DNA of 64,000 bases from Gammaproteobacteria bacterium (GTDB taxonomy: Bacteria > Pseudomonadota > Gammaproteobacteria > UBA4575): the NCBI GenBank assembly GCA_022824965.1, contig JAJDYY010000008.1, positions 256,284-320,283 on the forward strand, read 5' to 3'. How positions within the stretch are numbered: position 1 is the stretch's first letter; the number at the start of each line of letters is the position of its first letter. The notes beneath the pieces were generated by a model. That model was given only the letters and a program-made list of their open reading frames with translations. It ran no database searches and had not been told where the DNA came from. Positions 28,793 to 38,031 of the stretch are shown here, one piece after another. Both the position numbers and the translations under genes were made by a program.

Positions 28793-29950
28793 TCAGTCCA
28801 GTCCCGGGACGACGGGAACGACCGTGCCCCAGTAATGACAACTTGGGCACTGCCAGTACAGCCTCCTGCCATGAAATCCGCACTGCCTGCACTGGTGCGA
28901 GTTGTGCTGGCTGACGAAATTCTCGATGCTCGTCTGGATGCGATCGGAAATCTGCTCACGGAAAGACTCGTTTTGCAGCGGTACATTCTTCAGGAACGCA
29001 TTCACTTCCAGCAATGACAGCTCGGGTTTTTCCAGCAGCAGTTCCAGGATTTCGTCTTTCCCGACCTCCCCGTCCGCCAGGTCCGTCAGCAGGGAGGACA
29101 TCACGATTCCGCTCAGTTTGGAGTCCTTGATCTTGAGCAGGAACTGCCGGAATCCCTCGGCATCGTCCTGCTGCAGGAAGGCTTCGTGCAGCTTTGCAAA
29201 AATCTCCGGCAGGTACTCCGGGCTCTGCTTGGCCACGCTCTGGTAATACCGGGTGGCGACCTTGTAGTTCTTCCCATGCATGGCGTAATTGCCAAGCAGC
29301 ACGTTGGCGCGTGCACAACTGCGGTCATAGGACAGTGCTTTTTTGGCGAGCTTGCCGGCAGCCTCCCCCGCATCGTTTTCCTGGTCGAATGCCAGCTCGC
29401 TCAACTCACAGTGGTAGTGGGCAATCCTCGGGCTCATGTCCTCATGGCTGACCTGCTCCAGTGCCTTGGCGGTCTCGATCGCCTTGTCCCACTCCTTTTC
29501 CTGCTCGTACAGGCCGAGCAGCAGGGGGTAGGCCTCGCGGTTTTGCAACCCGGTGCGGACCACGTCGGCCAGCAGGGATTCGGCGCGGTCCAGCAGTCCC
29601 GCCTTGAGATAGTCCTTGGCCAGCTCCAGCAGCGCGGTCGAGCGATGGATGGAGGACAGCGCCGGGCGCTCGATCAGGTTCTGGTGGATCCGGATGGCAC
29701 GGTCGACCTCGCCGCGGCGCCGGAACATGTTGCCGAGCGCGAGATGGGTCTCGACGGTCTCGGTGTCCACATCCACCAGTTCGATGAAGACTTCCAGGGC
29801 CTTGTCCGGCTGCTCGTTGAGCAGGTAATTCAGGCCCTCAAGGTACTCGCCCGGGATTTTCGGTTTGGATTTGCGCTGATAGACGATATAGGCCAGGTAC
29901 CAGCCGGCAAGGCCTGCCAGCAGCAGCAAAAGCCAGTAGAGTTCCGGCAT
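28793..29950 (-). CDS. lapB: lipopolysaccharide assembly protein B (YciM)
   Basis: Inner-membrane-anchored TPR protein of 385 aa. In E. coli, LapB (with FtsH) promotes LpxC turnover and so limits LPS synthesis. It has an N-terminal membrane helix (about 4-24, 'LYWLLLLLAGLAGWYLAYIV'), a long stack of TPR helices ('DKALEVFIELVDVDTETVET' onward) and a C-terminal rubredoxin-like metal knuckle with two CxxC pairs ('CRQCGFHGRRLYWQCPSCHY'). The usual companion lapA is missing between it and ihfB; the 127-nt gap holds no gene. Confidence 0.95.
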   Translation of the reverse strand: MPELYWLLLLLAGLAGWYLAYIVYQRKSKPKIPGEYLEGLNYLLNEQPDKALEVFIELVDVDTETVETHLALGNMFRRRGEVDRAIRIHQNLIERPALSSIHRSTALLELAKDYLKAGLLDRAESLLADVVRTGLQNREAYPLLLGLYEQEKEWDKAIETAKALEQVSHEDMSPRIAHYHCELSELAFDQENDAGEAAGKLAKKALSYDRSCARANVLLGNYAMHGKNYKVATRYYQSVAKQSPEYLPEIFAKLHEAFLQQDDAEGFRQFLLKIKDSKLSGIVMSSLLTDLADGEVGKDEILELLLEKPELSLLEVNAFLKNVPLQNESFREQISDRIQTSIENFVSQHNSHQCRQCGFHGRRLYWQCPSCHYWGTVVPVVPGLD

Positions 29951-30077
29951 TCGTCAGGCCTCCTGGTCAGCCATGGCAGGTAGTGTGCTGTTCGTGTCGG
30001 CCCAAGTCATGCCTGAGACGTCCCATCCCGCACGGCTTTTGGGGTATCAGGAATTGAGTGCCTGAACGGGGGCGGCG

Positions 30078-30398
30078 TTATTTGCCGGTCTGTGACCGGT
30101 TCACGCGTTCTCGCAGTTCCTTGCCCGGCTTGAAGTGGGGCACGTGCTTGCCCGGCAGGGAGACGGCATCCCCGGTCTTGGGGTTGCGCCCGATCCGCGG
30201 CGGTCGAAAATGCAGTGAGAAACTCCCGAAACCTCGCACCTCGATGCGCTCGCCCCGGGAAAGCGAGGTGCTCATCTGTTCCAGGAGGCTTTTGACCGAA
30301 AGCTCGATATCCTTGTAGGCAAGATGGTTTTGCTTGGAAGCAATATTTTCGATCAGTTCCGATTTCGTGATCATGCTTTTCTGATCTCCAGTTCCCAT
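30078..30398 (-). CDS. ihfB: integration host factor subunit beta
   Basis: IHF beta subunit, DNA-bending. The core starts '[20 protein letters not shown]', with the arm region '[20 protein letters not shown]' and '[15 protein letters not shown]'. Two starts compete. The ATG at 30398 (106 aa) has AGGAG at 6 nt spacing. The ATG at 30374 (98 aa) matches the family N-terminus but has only GGAG at 11 nt. I list the longer form because of its ribosome-binding site. It follows rpsA by 20 nt, the conserved rpsA-ihfB order. Confidence 0.93.
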   Translation of the reverse strand: MGTGDQKSMITKSELIENIASKQNHLAYKDIELSVKSLLEQMSTSLSRGERIEVRGFGSFSLHFRPPRIGRNPKTGDAVSLPGKHVPHFKPGKELRERVNRSQTGK

Positions 30399-30418
30399 GA
30401 CACTCTCCTGCTTGATTA

Positions 30419-32110
30419 TTATTCTGATTCCTTGGAACTGTCCTTATTTTCCTCGATCGATTCCTTCAGTATGTCTCCCAGGTTGGTGGCAGCCGACTCG
30501 TTGCTGCTGTAGTCCTGCATCGCTTCCGCCTCTTCCTGGGACTCCTTGGCCTTGATCGAAAGCGTGACCATCCTGGACTTCTTGTCCACGCCCGTGAACT
30601 TGGCCTCGATCTCCTGGCCCTCCTTGAGTACCGTGTGGATGTCCTCGATGCGGTCGCGGGCAATTTCCGAGGCCTTCAGCATGCCTTCGACGCCTTCCGC
30701 CAGCGAGACGATGGCCGCCTTGGCATCCAGCTTGCTGACCGTGCCCTTGACGATACTGCCCTTGGGGTTTTCCGCAATCCAGGCGGAAAACGGGTTTTGC
30801 ACCAGCTGCTTGACTCCCAGCGATATGCGTTCGCGCTCGGCATCCACCGAAAGCACCATGGCACGCAGCTCGTCGCCTTTCTTGTAGGCGCGCACCGCTT
30901 CTTCACCGGGCTGGTTCCACGACAGGTCCGACAGGTGCACCAGTCCGTCGATGCCGCCTTCCAGACCCACAAAAATTCCGAAATCCGTGATCGACTTGAT
31001 CATGCCGGTGGCCTCGCTGCCACGGCTGTGCTTGCTGGCAAAGTCCTCCCAGGGGTTGGGCTGGCACTGCTTCATGCCAAGCGAAATTCTGCGCCGCTCC
31101 TTGTCGATGTCGAGGATCATGACCTCGACCTCGTCGCCGAGCGAGGCGATCTTGGACGGGCTCACGTTCTTGTTGGTCCAGTCCATCTCCGAGACATGGG
31201 CCAGGCCCTCGATGCCCTCCTCGATCTCCACGAAACATCCATAATCGGCAATATTGGTGACCTTGCCGAATACCCGGGTACCCTCGGGATAACGGCGCTC
31301 GATGCCGCCCCAGGGGTCGTCGTTGAGCTGCTTCAGGCCCAGCGACACGCGGGTCTTTTCCTTGTCGAACTTCAGCACCCGCACATTGATCTCATCGCCG
31401 ATGGATACGATCTCGCTGGGGTGCTTGACCCGCTTCCAGGCCATGTCGGTGATGTGCAGCAAACCGTCGACACCGCCGAGGTCCAGAAACGCCCCATAGT
31501 CGGTCAGGTTCTTGACGATGCCCTTGACCACCGCACCCTCTTTCAGGGTATTGATCAGTTCTTCGCGCTCGACGCTGTATTCCGACTCCACCACGGCCCG
31601 GCGCGAGACCACGATGTTGTTGCGCTTGGTGTCAATCTTGACGAGCTTGAATTCCAGTTCCCGGCCTTCGAGATAGGTGGTGTCGCGCACCGGGCGAATA
31701 TCGACCAGCGAGCTTGGCAGGAATGCGCGAAGATCGCGAAGCTCGACCGTGAAGCCGCCCTTGACCTTGCCGGTGATCATGCCGGTGACCGTCTCACCCG
31801 CTTCGTGGATGCGCTCAAGCTCGGTCCAGGCACGGGCACGCCTTGCCTTCTCACGCGAGAGCTTGGTCTCGCCGTAACCGTCCTCCAGGGCGTCCAGAGC
31901 GACCTCGACTTCGTCGCCGACGGCCACTTCCAGCTGGCCGTTGTCCATCTGGAACTGCTCGATTGGGATCATGCCCTCGGACTTGAGTCCGGCATTGACG
32001 ACCACGGCATCCTTGCCGATGTCGACGACCGTACCGTTGATGATGGTCCCGGGCTGGGTATTGATGTTGTCTTCGCTTTCTTCCAGAAGCTGGGCAAAAC
32101 TCTCGGCCAT
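30419..32110 (-). CDS. rpsA: 30S ribosomal protein S1
   Basis: mRNA-binding ribosomal protein of 563 aa with six S1 (OB-fold) domains in tandem, each recognisable by segments such as '[20 protein letters not shown]', '[20 protein letters not shown]', '[20 protein letters not shown]' and '[20 protein letters not shown]'. The length matches E. coli (557 aa), with an acidic, Ser-rich C-terminal tail. It lies between cmk and ihfB as in most gammaproteobacteria. S1 is known to autoregulate its translation in E. coli; nothing in the 30-nt gap contradicts this. Confidence 0.98.
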   Translation of the reverse strand: MAESFAQLLEESEDNINTQPGTIINGTVVDIGKDAVVVNAGLKSEGMIPIEQFQMDNGQLEVAVGDEVEVALDALEDGYGETKLSREKARRARAWTELERIHEAGETVTGMITGKVKGGFTVELRDLRAFLPSSLVDIRPVRDTTYLEGRELEFKLVKIDTKRNNIVVSRRAVVESEYSVEREELINTLKEGAVVKGIVKNLTDYGAFLDLGGVDGLLHITDMAWKRVKHPSEIVSIGDEINVRVLKFDKEKTRVSLGLKQLNDDPWGGIERRYPEGTRVFGKVTNIADYGCFVEIEEGIEGLAHVSEMDWTNKNVSPSKIASLGDEVEVMILDIDKERRRISLGMKQCQPNPWEDFASKHSRGSEATGMIKSITDFGIFVGLEGGIDGLVHLSDLSWNQPGEEAVRAYKKGDELRAMVLSVDAERERISLGVKQLVQNPFSAWIAENPKGSIVKGTVSKLDAKAAIVSLAEGVEGMLKASEIARDRIEDIHTVLKEGQEIEAKFTGVDKKSRMVTLSIKAKESQEEAEAMQDYSSNESAATNLGDILKESIEENKDSSKESE

Positions 32111-32140
32111 AAAACTACTGTCGTTTCCTTGTATGCAAAT

Positions 32141-32836
32141 TTATGCTTGCTGTACCAGGGCAGCGATACGCGCTACCACCTGGACGATCGATAACTCGGT
32201 TGAATCCACCCGGACCGCATCGGCGGCCGGTCTCAGTGGCGAGATGGGACGCTGCTTATCAAGGGTATCGCGCGCCTTGATCTCTGCCAAAAGACGGTCA
32301 AGACTAGCACTAATCCCTTGTTTCCTCAACTGTTTCTGTCGCCTTTGCGCGCGTTCCTCGGCACTGGCCGTCAGGTATATCTTGTGCGGTGCATCCGGGA
32401 AGACCACCGTACCCATGTCGCGGCCTTCGGCGACCAGCCCGGGCGCCTTGCGAAAGCTGAGCTGCTTCTTCAGCAAAGCCTCGCGCACCTCGGGGCGCAC
32501 CGCAAGCCTCGAGGCTTCCCCGCCACAATCCTCGGTGCGAAGCGCATCCGACACGTCCGCCTCATCGACCAGCACCTGCACGTCTCCCTCATCGCCCTGG
32601 GGACGAAAGACGATGCGCAACGTTTCGCATCGCTCAAGCAACGCCTGGAGGTCATCGGTGTCAGGCATGTGCTGCAGCCGGTAGTAGGCCAGAATGCGGT
32701 ACAGGCTGCCGCTGCCGAGATAGTGGTAGCCCAGTTGCTGTGCGAGCTTGACGGCGATGGTTCCCTTGCCCGAGCCGGCAGGCCCGTCGATGGTGACCAC
32801 TGGGACGCTGGTTTCTGTCATCTTCGCATCACTCAT
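32141..32836 (-). CDS. cmk: cytidylate kinase
   Basis: Phosphorylates CMP and dCMP. The 231-aa protein has the P-loop 'TIDGPAGSGKGTIAVKLAQQ' at residues 15-34, then 'YHYLGSGSLYRILAYYRLQH' and the conserved 'VAEGRDMGTVVFPDAPHKIY' with the CMP-binding Arg/Asp. Its ATG overlaps the aroA stop by 4 nt and rpsA follows after 30 nt, so expression is coupled across aroA-cmk-rpsA. Confidence 0.97.
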   Translation of the reverse strand: MSDAKMTETSVPVVTIDGPAGSGKGTIAVKLAQQLGYHYLGSGSLYRILAYYRLQHMPDTDDLQALLERCETLRIVFRPQGDEGDVQVLVDEADVSDALRTEDCGGEASRLAVRPEVREALLKKQLSFRKAPGLVAEGRDMGTVVFPDAPHKIYLTASAEERAQRRQKQLRKQGISASLDRLLAEIKARDTLDKQRPISPLRPAADAVRVDSTELSIVQVVARIAALVQQA

Positions 32837-34134
32837 TCAAACGCAAGACCCAGTTGCGTGGCGGTGTCCACAAAACCGGGAAAGGACGTGGCCACGGCCT
32901 CGGTGCCGGTGACCGTGATCGTGCCTGATGCAGCCAGTGAAGCCATGGCAAACGCCATCGCCACGCGATGGTCGCCGCCACTGTCCACCGTCCCACCGCC
33001 AAACCGGCCTCCGGTGATGGTCACCCCGTCCGGCTTTTCCTCGGCACGGATTCCGAGGCTGCACAGGCCGCTCACCATGGTGCGGATCCGGTCGGATTCC
33101 TTGGTGCGCAACTCTTCCGCACCGCTTAACTCCGTGGTGCCTTTCGCGCAGGCCGAGGCGATGAACAGGGCAGGAAATTCGTCAATGGCATCGACTACAA
33201 GATTTCGGGGGATTTCGATCCCGTGCAAGGGACTGCTGGTTACAACGAGGTCGGCCACGGGCTCCTCACCATAGTTTCTTTCATTGCGTATATCAATCCT
33301 CGCGCCCATCAGGCGCAGGATCTCGATGACCCCGGCCCGGGTCGGGTTGATGCCGACGTTTTTGACTGTCAGTTGCGAGTCCGGCGAGACCAGGGCGCCG
33401 ACGATGAAAAACGCTGCAGCTGACAGGTCCCCGGGAATATCGATTTCCGTGGCTTTCAACTCCGTGCCCCCCTGCAGGCACACCCGCTGGTCCGCGAACT
33501 CGAGGGCACAGGAGAAGGCGCGCAGCATGTTCTCGGTGTGGTCGCGACAGCGCACCGGCTCGGTGATGCAGGTCCTGCCCTCGGCGTAGAGCCCGGCCAG
33601 CAGCAGGCACGACTTCACCTGGGCACTGGCCACCGGCAGGACATAGTCGATCCCGTGCAGGGTCGTCCCGGGCCGGATCTCAAGCGGTGCGGTACCGGCA
33701 GCGCACAGGCGGATGTCCGCGCCCATGGCCTGTAACGGCTCTGCAATGCGCTGCATGGGACGGGCGTTGAGCGAGGCATCACCGCTCAGGGTGCTGGCAA
33801 AGGTTTGTCCGCACAGGACCCCTGCCAGAAGCCGCATCGCCGTGCCCGAATTCCCCATGTCCAGGACGGTGTCCGGGGCCTGCAGGCCATGCAGCCCGGC
33901 CCCGTGCACCCGGATTCGGCCCGGTGCCAGCCAGTGCACCTGCACGCCCATGTTGCGAAAGGCCTCCAGGGTGGCCAGGCAATCCTCGGAGGCCAAGAGC
34001 CCCCCGATCTCGCTGGTGCCCTGCGCCAGGGAGGCGAGCATGATGGCACGGTGCGACATCGACTTGTCGCCCGGCGGGTCCAGCTGGCCGGCGCATCGGC
34101 CCCGCGGGGCAAGTTGGAAACAGGTGTTTTCCAT
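32833..34134 (-). CDS. aroA: 3-phosphoshikimate 1-carboxyvinyltransferase (EPSP synthase)
   Basis: Sixth enzyme of the shikimate pathway, joining PEP and shikimate-3-phosphate; 433 aa. The N-terminal 'LDPPGDKSMSHRAIMLASLA' and 'DMGNSGTAMRLLAG' motifs are present, and the C-terminal 'AKGTTELSGAEELRTKESDR' is intact. The PGDKS-S-HR form (rather than PGSKSISNR) is the pattern of class II-like enzymes, as in pseudomonads. It follows tyrA by 23 nt; in Pseudomonas the two are fused, here they are separate. Confidence 0.96.
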   Translation of the reverse strand: MENTCFQLAPRGRCAGQLDPPGDKSMSHRAIMLASLAQGTSEIGGLLASEDCLATLEAFRNMGVQVHWLAPGRIRVHGAGLHGLQAPDTVLDMGNSGTAMRLLAGVLCGQTFASTLSGDASLNARPMQRIAEPLQAMGADIRLCAAGTAPLEIRPGTTLHGIDYVLPVASAQVKSCLLLAGLYAEGRTCITEPVRCRDHTENMLRAFSCALEFADQRVCLQGGTELKATEIDIPGDLSAAAFFIVGALVSPDSQLTVKNVGINPTRAGVIEILRLMGARIDIRNERNYGEEPVADLVVTSSPLHGIEIPRNLVVDAIDEFPALFIASACAKGTTELSGAEELRTKESDRIRTMVSGLCSLGIRAEEKPDGVTITGGRFGGGTVDSGGDHRVAMAFAMASLAASGTITVTGTEAVATSFPGFVDTATQLGLAFE

Positions 34135-34157
34135 GGAACCGGCGTGCGGATGCAGCC

Positions 34158-35021
34158 CTACTTCTTTGCAGAATTGTGATCGCGCAGGTGCTTGGCCTGC
34201 TCCAGGAAGGCATACAGGGCCTCTTCCTTGCGATCGGAGATGAGCGAGTGCAACTCCTTCAAGAGTTCCCCGAAGCCCTCGATGGAGACCAGCAACTGCT
34301 CACGGTTGGCCAGGCAGATATCCGTCCACATGGCCGGGCTGCTGGAGGCGATCCGCGTAAAGTCGTAAAAGCCGGCCGCCGCGTAGTCAAAGATCTGTTC
34401 AGCTTCGGGCTTGTGCTCCAGGTAATTCACCAGGGTGTAGGCCACCATGTGCGGCAGGTGGCTGGTGGCCGACAGGATCAGGTCGTGCTGCTCGGCACTC
34501 AGCTCATCCACGCGGGCACCGACGCTCTGCCACAGGGCCCGGATGCGCTGCAGCGCCTCGGCATTCGTATTCTCTGTCGGGGTCAGGATCACCCTGCGCT
34601 CGAAAAACAACTCCTCCCGGGCATGCTCGTAGCCGATCCGTTCGCTGCCTGCTATCGGATGTCCGGGAACGAAGTGCTCGGGTAACTTACCGAACACCTC
34701 TTCGGCGGCCTGAATGACACTGCCCTTGGTGCTGCCGACATCGGTCAGCAGGGCTTCGGGCGCAAGGCTGGGTTGGATCGCCGCCAGTACCTCTGCGGTC
34801 TTCGCCACCGGAACGCCGAGCACGACCAGGTCCGCATCGGCCACGTCCGCCTCCTTGAGCAAGGCGAAGCGATCGATGATGCCGGCAGACTGTGCGCCTG
34901 CCAGGCGCTCATGGTCACGCCCGAGCCCGGTGATGACCCGGACCAGCTCCAGGCGTTTGAGGTCCTTGGCGAGCGAGCCGTTGATCAGGCCCACGCCGAC
35001 CAAATAAACATTGTCAAACAT
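34158..35021 (-). CDS. tyrA: prephenate dehydrogenase
   Basis: NAD(P)-dependent oxidative decarboxylase of tyrosine synthesis (prephenate or arogenate), 287 aa. The Rossmann start 'NVYLVGVGLINGSLAKDLKR' is at residues 3-22. Catalytic-type residues lie in 'HFVPGHPIAGSERIGYEHAR' and 'LILSATSHLPHMVAYTLVNY'. No chorismate mutase or ACT domain is attached, so it is the short single-function form. It lies between pheA (21 nt upstream) and aroA. Confidence 0.94.
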   Translation of the reverse strand: MFDNVYLVGVGLINGSLAKDLKRLELVRVITGLGRDHERLAGAQSAGIIDRFALLKEADVADADLVVLGVPVAKTAEVLAAIQPSLAPEALLTDVGSTKGSVIQAAEEVFGKLPEHFVPGHPIAGSERIGYEHAREELFFERRVILTPTENTNAEALQRIRALWQSVGARVDELSAEQHDLILSATSHLPHMVAYTLVNYLEHKPEAEQIFDYAAAGFYDFTRIASSSPAMWTDICLANREQLLVSIEGFGELLKELHSLISDRKEEALYAFLEQAKHLRDHNSAKK

Positions 35022-35042
35022 GGATGCGAATCGGCGAGTGCT

Positions 35043-36122
35043 TCAAAGCACGGCCTTGGGGTAGGAGCCAAGGATCTTGAGCAGGCCGGCCTCGGCCTGC
35101 AGGGCTTCGAGCGAATGCTTGATTAAGTCATCTTCCTGGTGACCGTCGAGGTCCAGGAAAAACACGTACTCCCAGTTCACGCAATGCGAGGGCCTGGATT
35201 CGATCCGCGTCATGCTGACGTTGTTCTCCGCCAGCGGCTGCAGCAGGCTGTAGAGGGCCCCGGGCTTGTTCTTTGCCGAGACCAGCAAGGTGGTCTTGTC
35301 CGCCCCGGTGGACCGGATCTGCTGCTTGCCGATGATCAAAAAACGCGTGGTGTTGTCCGCGCCATCCTGGATGCTTCTTTTCAGGACCGTCAACTGATAG
35401 GTGTGTGCCGCCTCGATCCCGGCAATGGCCGCGGCATCCGGCTCCTCTGCCGCACGCCGGGCCGCCTCGGCATTGCTGTGTACCGGCACGTGTGCGACTT
35501 CCGGCAGGTTGGCCCGCAGCCAGCGCTTGCACTGGGCCAGCGACTGCTGGTGGCCATACAGCGTCTTGACGTCGGACAGGGCCGCAGCCTTGCTCATCAG
35601 GTGCTGGCGCACATGCAGCTCGACTTCGCCGACGATCTTGAGCTCGGATTCGAGAAACATGTCCAGCGTGCTGTTGACGATGCCCTGCGTTGAGTTTTCG
35701 ATCGGCACGACCCCGTAATCGGCGTTGTCCGACTCGACCTCGCGAAACACGTCGTCGATGGAATCGGTGGCCACGGTGCGGATGGAGTTTCCGAAATGCT
35801 TGTGCGCGGCCTCTTCGGTAAAGGTCCCGGACGGCCCGAGGAAGGCCACCAGCAGCGGCTGCTGCAGGGCCAGGCAGGCGGACATGGTCTCACGGATCAG
35901 GCGCGCCATTTCCCTGTCGGACAGGGGCCCCTGGTTGTGCTTGATCGTGTTCCGGACGACCAGCGCCTCGCGCTCCGGGTGATAGTAGCTTTGGGTCTGG
36001 TCGGAGTTCTCTTTCGCCTGTGCGACCTGCAAGGCCAGTTTCGCCCGCTCATTGATCAGCTCCACCAGGGAGCGGTCCACGGCGTCGATCTGCTCGCGCA
36101 AGTTTTCTAGCTCATCACTCAT
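35043..36122 (-). CDS. pheA: bifunctional chorismate mutase/prephenate dehydratase (P-protein)
   Basis: Two-step enzyme from chorismate to phenylpyruvate, 359 aa. An AroQ-type chorismate mutase fills residues 1-90 ('LENLREQIDAVDRSLVELIN'). The prephenate dehydratase domain (about 93-275) contains 'VAFLGPSGTFTEEAAHKHFG' and 'DNTTRFLIIG'. A C-terminal ACT domain with 'NKPGALYSLLQPL' and 'ESRP' gives feedback inhibition by phenylalanine. It heads the pheA-tyrA-aroA-cmk-rpsA series. hisC, usually next to it in Pseudomonas, is absent, and serC, its usual upstream neighbour, is 9 kb away. Confidence 0.97.
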   Translation of the reverse strand: MSDELENLREQIDAVDRSLVELINERAKLALQVAQAKENSDQTQSYYHPEREALVVRNTIKHNQGPLSDREMARLIRETMSACLALQQPLLVAFLGPSGTFTEEAAHKHFGNSIRTVATDSIDDVFREVESDNADYGVVPIENSTQGIVNSTLDMFLESELKIVGEVELHVRQHLMSKAAALSDVKTLYGHQQSLAQCKRWLRANLPEVAHVPVHSNAEAARRAAEEPDAAAIAGIEAAHTYQLTVLKRSIQDGADNTTRFLIIGKQQIRSTGADKTTLLVSAKNKPGALYSLLQPLAENNVSMTRIESRPSHCVNWEYVFFLDLDGHQEDDLIKHSLEALQAEAGLLKILGSYPKAVL

Positions 36123-36170
36123 GGGGAAACACCGTCAGGGTCGTAAACGGAATGGCCTCAGGGCTGGTAA

Positions 36171-36198
36171 ATGATATTAATTAATGTGCAAACCGCAA
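36171..36198 (-). promoter_or_regulatory. candidate promoter for pheA
   Basis: On the minus strand TTGCGG (36198-36193), a 16-nt spacer and TATCAT (36176-36171) lie about 49 nt before the pheA ATG. The region is AT-rich against its surroundings. No Phe-rich leader peptide was evident. Confidence 0.5.
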
Positions 36199-36375
36199 GA
36201 GCGTAGGATATTAACAAGAATCCTTCAACCAAACCTGCAAAATCTAAGCCGGATTCCATGCGTCCATGGGCCGATGCTTCTCCGGTTCAGCGCCCCTGCC
36301 CCGACCAGCGCCAGAGGGTTTCATTCGTCCATTCGACACCGGCCCTCCTCAAGGGACGCCCGGGACAATCCCCAC
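36199..36375. other. divergent control region between pheA and the transporter cluster
   Basis: The whole gap from 36123 to 36410 separates divergent genes. Apart from the two promoter candidates listed, I see no gene and no clear repeat. It is also one boundary of the cluster that separates pheA from serC-gyrA. Confidence 0.4.
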
Positions 36376-36381
36376 TATAAT
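36376..36381 (+). promoter_or_regulatory. candidate -10 element of the transporter cluster
   Basis: Perfect TATAAT, 29 nt before the start of the binding-protein gene. The sequence at -35 spacing (AGGGAC/GGGACG) is poor, so an activator may be needed or the match may be accidental. Confidence 0.4.
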
Positions 36382-36410
36382 GGCCCTGTGCTCCTGTAAA
36401 GCCATGACCA

Positions 36411-38012
36411 ATGCACGGGGATGAAACCACAGGCAAGGACCTCCGGGCCTTGCAGCAAAAATTCAAAGACGGCGGCATCAGCCGTCGCGACTTCCTTGCC
36501 GCGCTCGGCGCGCTTGGCGTCTCCGCCGCGACAGCCCAGTCCCATCTGGCCCGCGCCGCGGCCCTGGCCGCGAGCCCGCGCAGGGGCGGTACCGCCATTT
36601 TCGCCAGCAACCTGCACGGACCGGATGATCAGCTGGACCCGATCGTGTTCACCTCGGGCATCGATTACACGCGCGGGCGGGCCTGCTACAACAACCTCAC
36701 CCAGATTCTCGATCACCTGACGCTGCACCCGGAGCTTGCGGAGGAGTGGAGCGCCAACCGCGATGCCACCGAATTCACCTTCAAGATCCGCAAGGGCGTG
36801 GAGTTCCATGACGGCGCCCCGTTGACCGCGGACGACGTCGTCTGGAGCATGAACCGTCACCTCGGGCCGGATTCCCCTTCAGTGATCAAGGCCTACTTCG
36901 CCTCGGTCATCGAATGGCGCAAGCTCGACAGGTACACGGTCCGGGCCCGGCTCAGTGCTCCCGACCGGGACCTGCCCGTCAAGCTGGGCGAAAAGCAGGC
37001 CAAGATCGTCAAGCGGGGGACCACCGACTTTCGCAAGGGCATCGGGACCGGCCCGTACGTACTCGAATCCTTTGAACCGGGGGTTCGCTCGCTGCATAGG
37101 CGAAATCCCAACTACTGGCGGGAGGGGCCGAACTTCGATGCCCTGGTGCTGACCGCGATCACCGACCCGACCGCGAGGGTCAACGCGCTCATCGCAGGGG
37201 ACGTGCATCTCATCGCCTCGGTCAATTCCCGAAGTGTCCGGCTGATCAAAAACACCGAAGGCGTGCACGTCAACTCAACGCCCTCCGGGCGCTATGGCGG
37301 AATCTGCTGCCTCAAGAACACCCCGCCCGGGGCGAACGACCATTTTGTCAGGGGCATGCAGTACATCCAGGACCGTGAACGGATCGTCCGTTCCATCCTC
37401 AAGGGACACGGCCAGGTCGGCAACGATCATCCGATCTCGCCCGCGTACGGGGCCGATCACTGCACGGAACTGCCGCAGCGCCCTTACGATCCGGACCAGG
37501 CGAAGTGGCACCTGCAACAGGCGGGGATCTCGTCTGCCGAGCTTTTCGTGGCCCCGGTGGCCGCCGGCATCGTCGAGACCTGCCTGCTGATGCAGGCCAA
37601 CCTGAAGAAAATCGGTTTCGATCTGGCCATCCGGCAGGTCCCGACCGACGGTTACTGGGGGGCGGTATGGATGAAGGAGCCGATGAACGTGGTCTCCTGG
37701 AACATGCGACCGACGGCCAACGCCATGCTTGCCATCCAGTTTGCACCGGGTGCCGCGTGGAACGACACGTACTGGAACAACCCGCGGTTCGGGGAGCTGC
37801 TGCGCATGCAGCTGGCCGAGACCGACCCGGCCCGGCGATACGGGATGCTCTGCGAGATGCAGCGACTCGTGCACGAGGGCAGCGGCATGGTGATCCCCTA
37901 CCACCTCAACATCCTTGACGGTGTCAGTGACAGGATTCATGGCATCCCGGTGGTACCGCTGGGTGCGACGGGCGCTCACGAGTGGGTTGAATTTGCCTGG
38001 ATGAGCGAGTGA
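36411..38012 (+). CDS. peptide-type ABC transporter substrate-binding protein with Tat signal
   Basis: Family 5 (oligopeptide/dipeptide/nickel type) periplasmic binding protein, 533 aa. The N-terminus has a twin-arginine signal, 'SRRDFLAALGALGVSAATAQ' (R25/R26). The mature part shows the family segments 'NNLTQILDHLTLHPELAEEW', 'FKIRKGVEFHDGAPLTADDV', 'FRKGIGTGPYVLESFEPGVR' and, late, 'NDTYWNNPRFGELLRMQL'. Tat export suggests folding, or ligand or cofactor binding, before secretion. The ATG at 36411 has no clear Shine-Dalgarno. It is the first of a co-directional series with both permeases and the ATPase. Substrate unknown. Confidence 0.9.
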   Translation: MHGDETTGKDLRALQQKFKDGGISRRDFLAALGALGVSAATAQSHLARAAALAASPRRGGTAIFASNLHGPDDQLDPIVFTSGIDYTRGRACYNNLTQILDHLTLHPELAEEWSANRDATEFTFKIRKGVEFHDGAPLTADDVVWSMNRHLGPDSPSVIKAYFASVIEWRKLDRYTVRARLSAPDRDLPVKLGEKQAKIVKRGTTDFRKGIGTGPYVLESFEPGVRSLHRRNPNYWREGPNFDALVLTAITDPTARVNALIAGDVHLIASVNSRSVRLIKNTEGVHVNSTPSGRYGGICCLKNTPPGANDHFVRGMQYIQDRERIVRSILKGHGQVGNDHPISPAYGADHCTELPQRPYDPDQAKWHLQQAGISSAELFVAPVAAGIVETCLLMQANLKKIGFDLAIRQVPTDGYWGAVWMKEPMNVVSWNMRPTANAMLAIQFAPGAAWNDTYWNNPRFGELLRMQLAETDPARRYGMLCEMQRLVHEGSGMVIPYHLNILDGVSDRIHGIPVVPLGATGAHEWVEFAWMSE

Positions 38013-38031
38013 ACCCGAGCTGCGGGCCGTC

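Noticed and set aside
30635..32194. 519-codon plus-strand frame opposite rpsA
   Set aside because: Antisense artefact; repetitive because S1 domains repeat.
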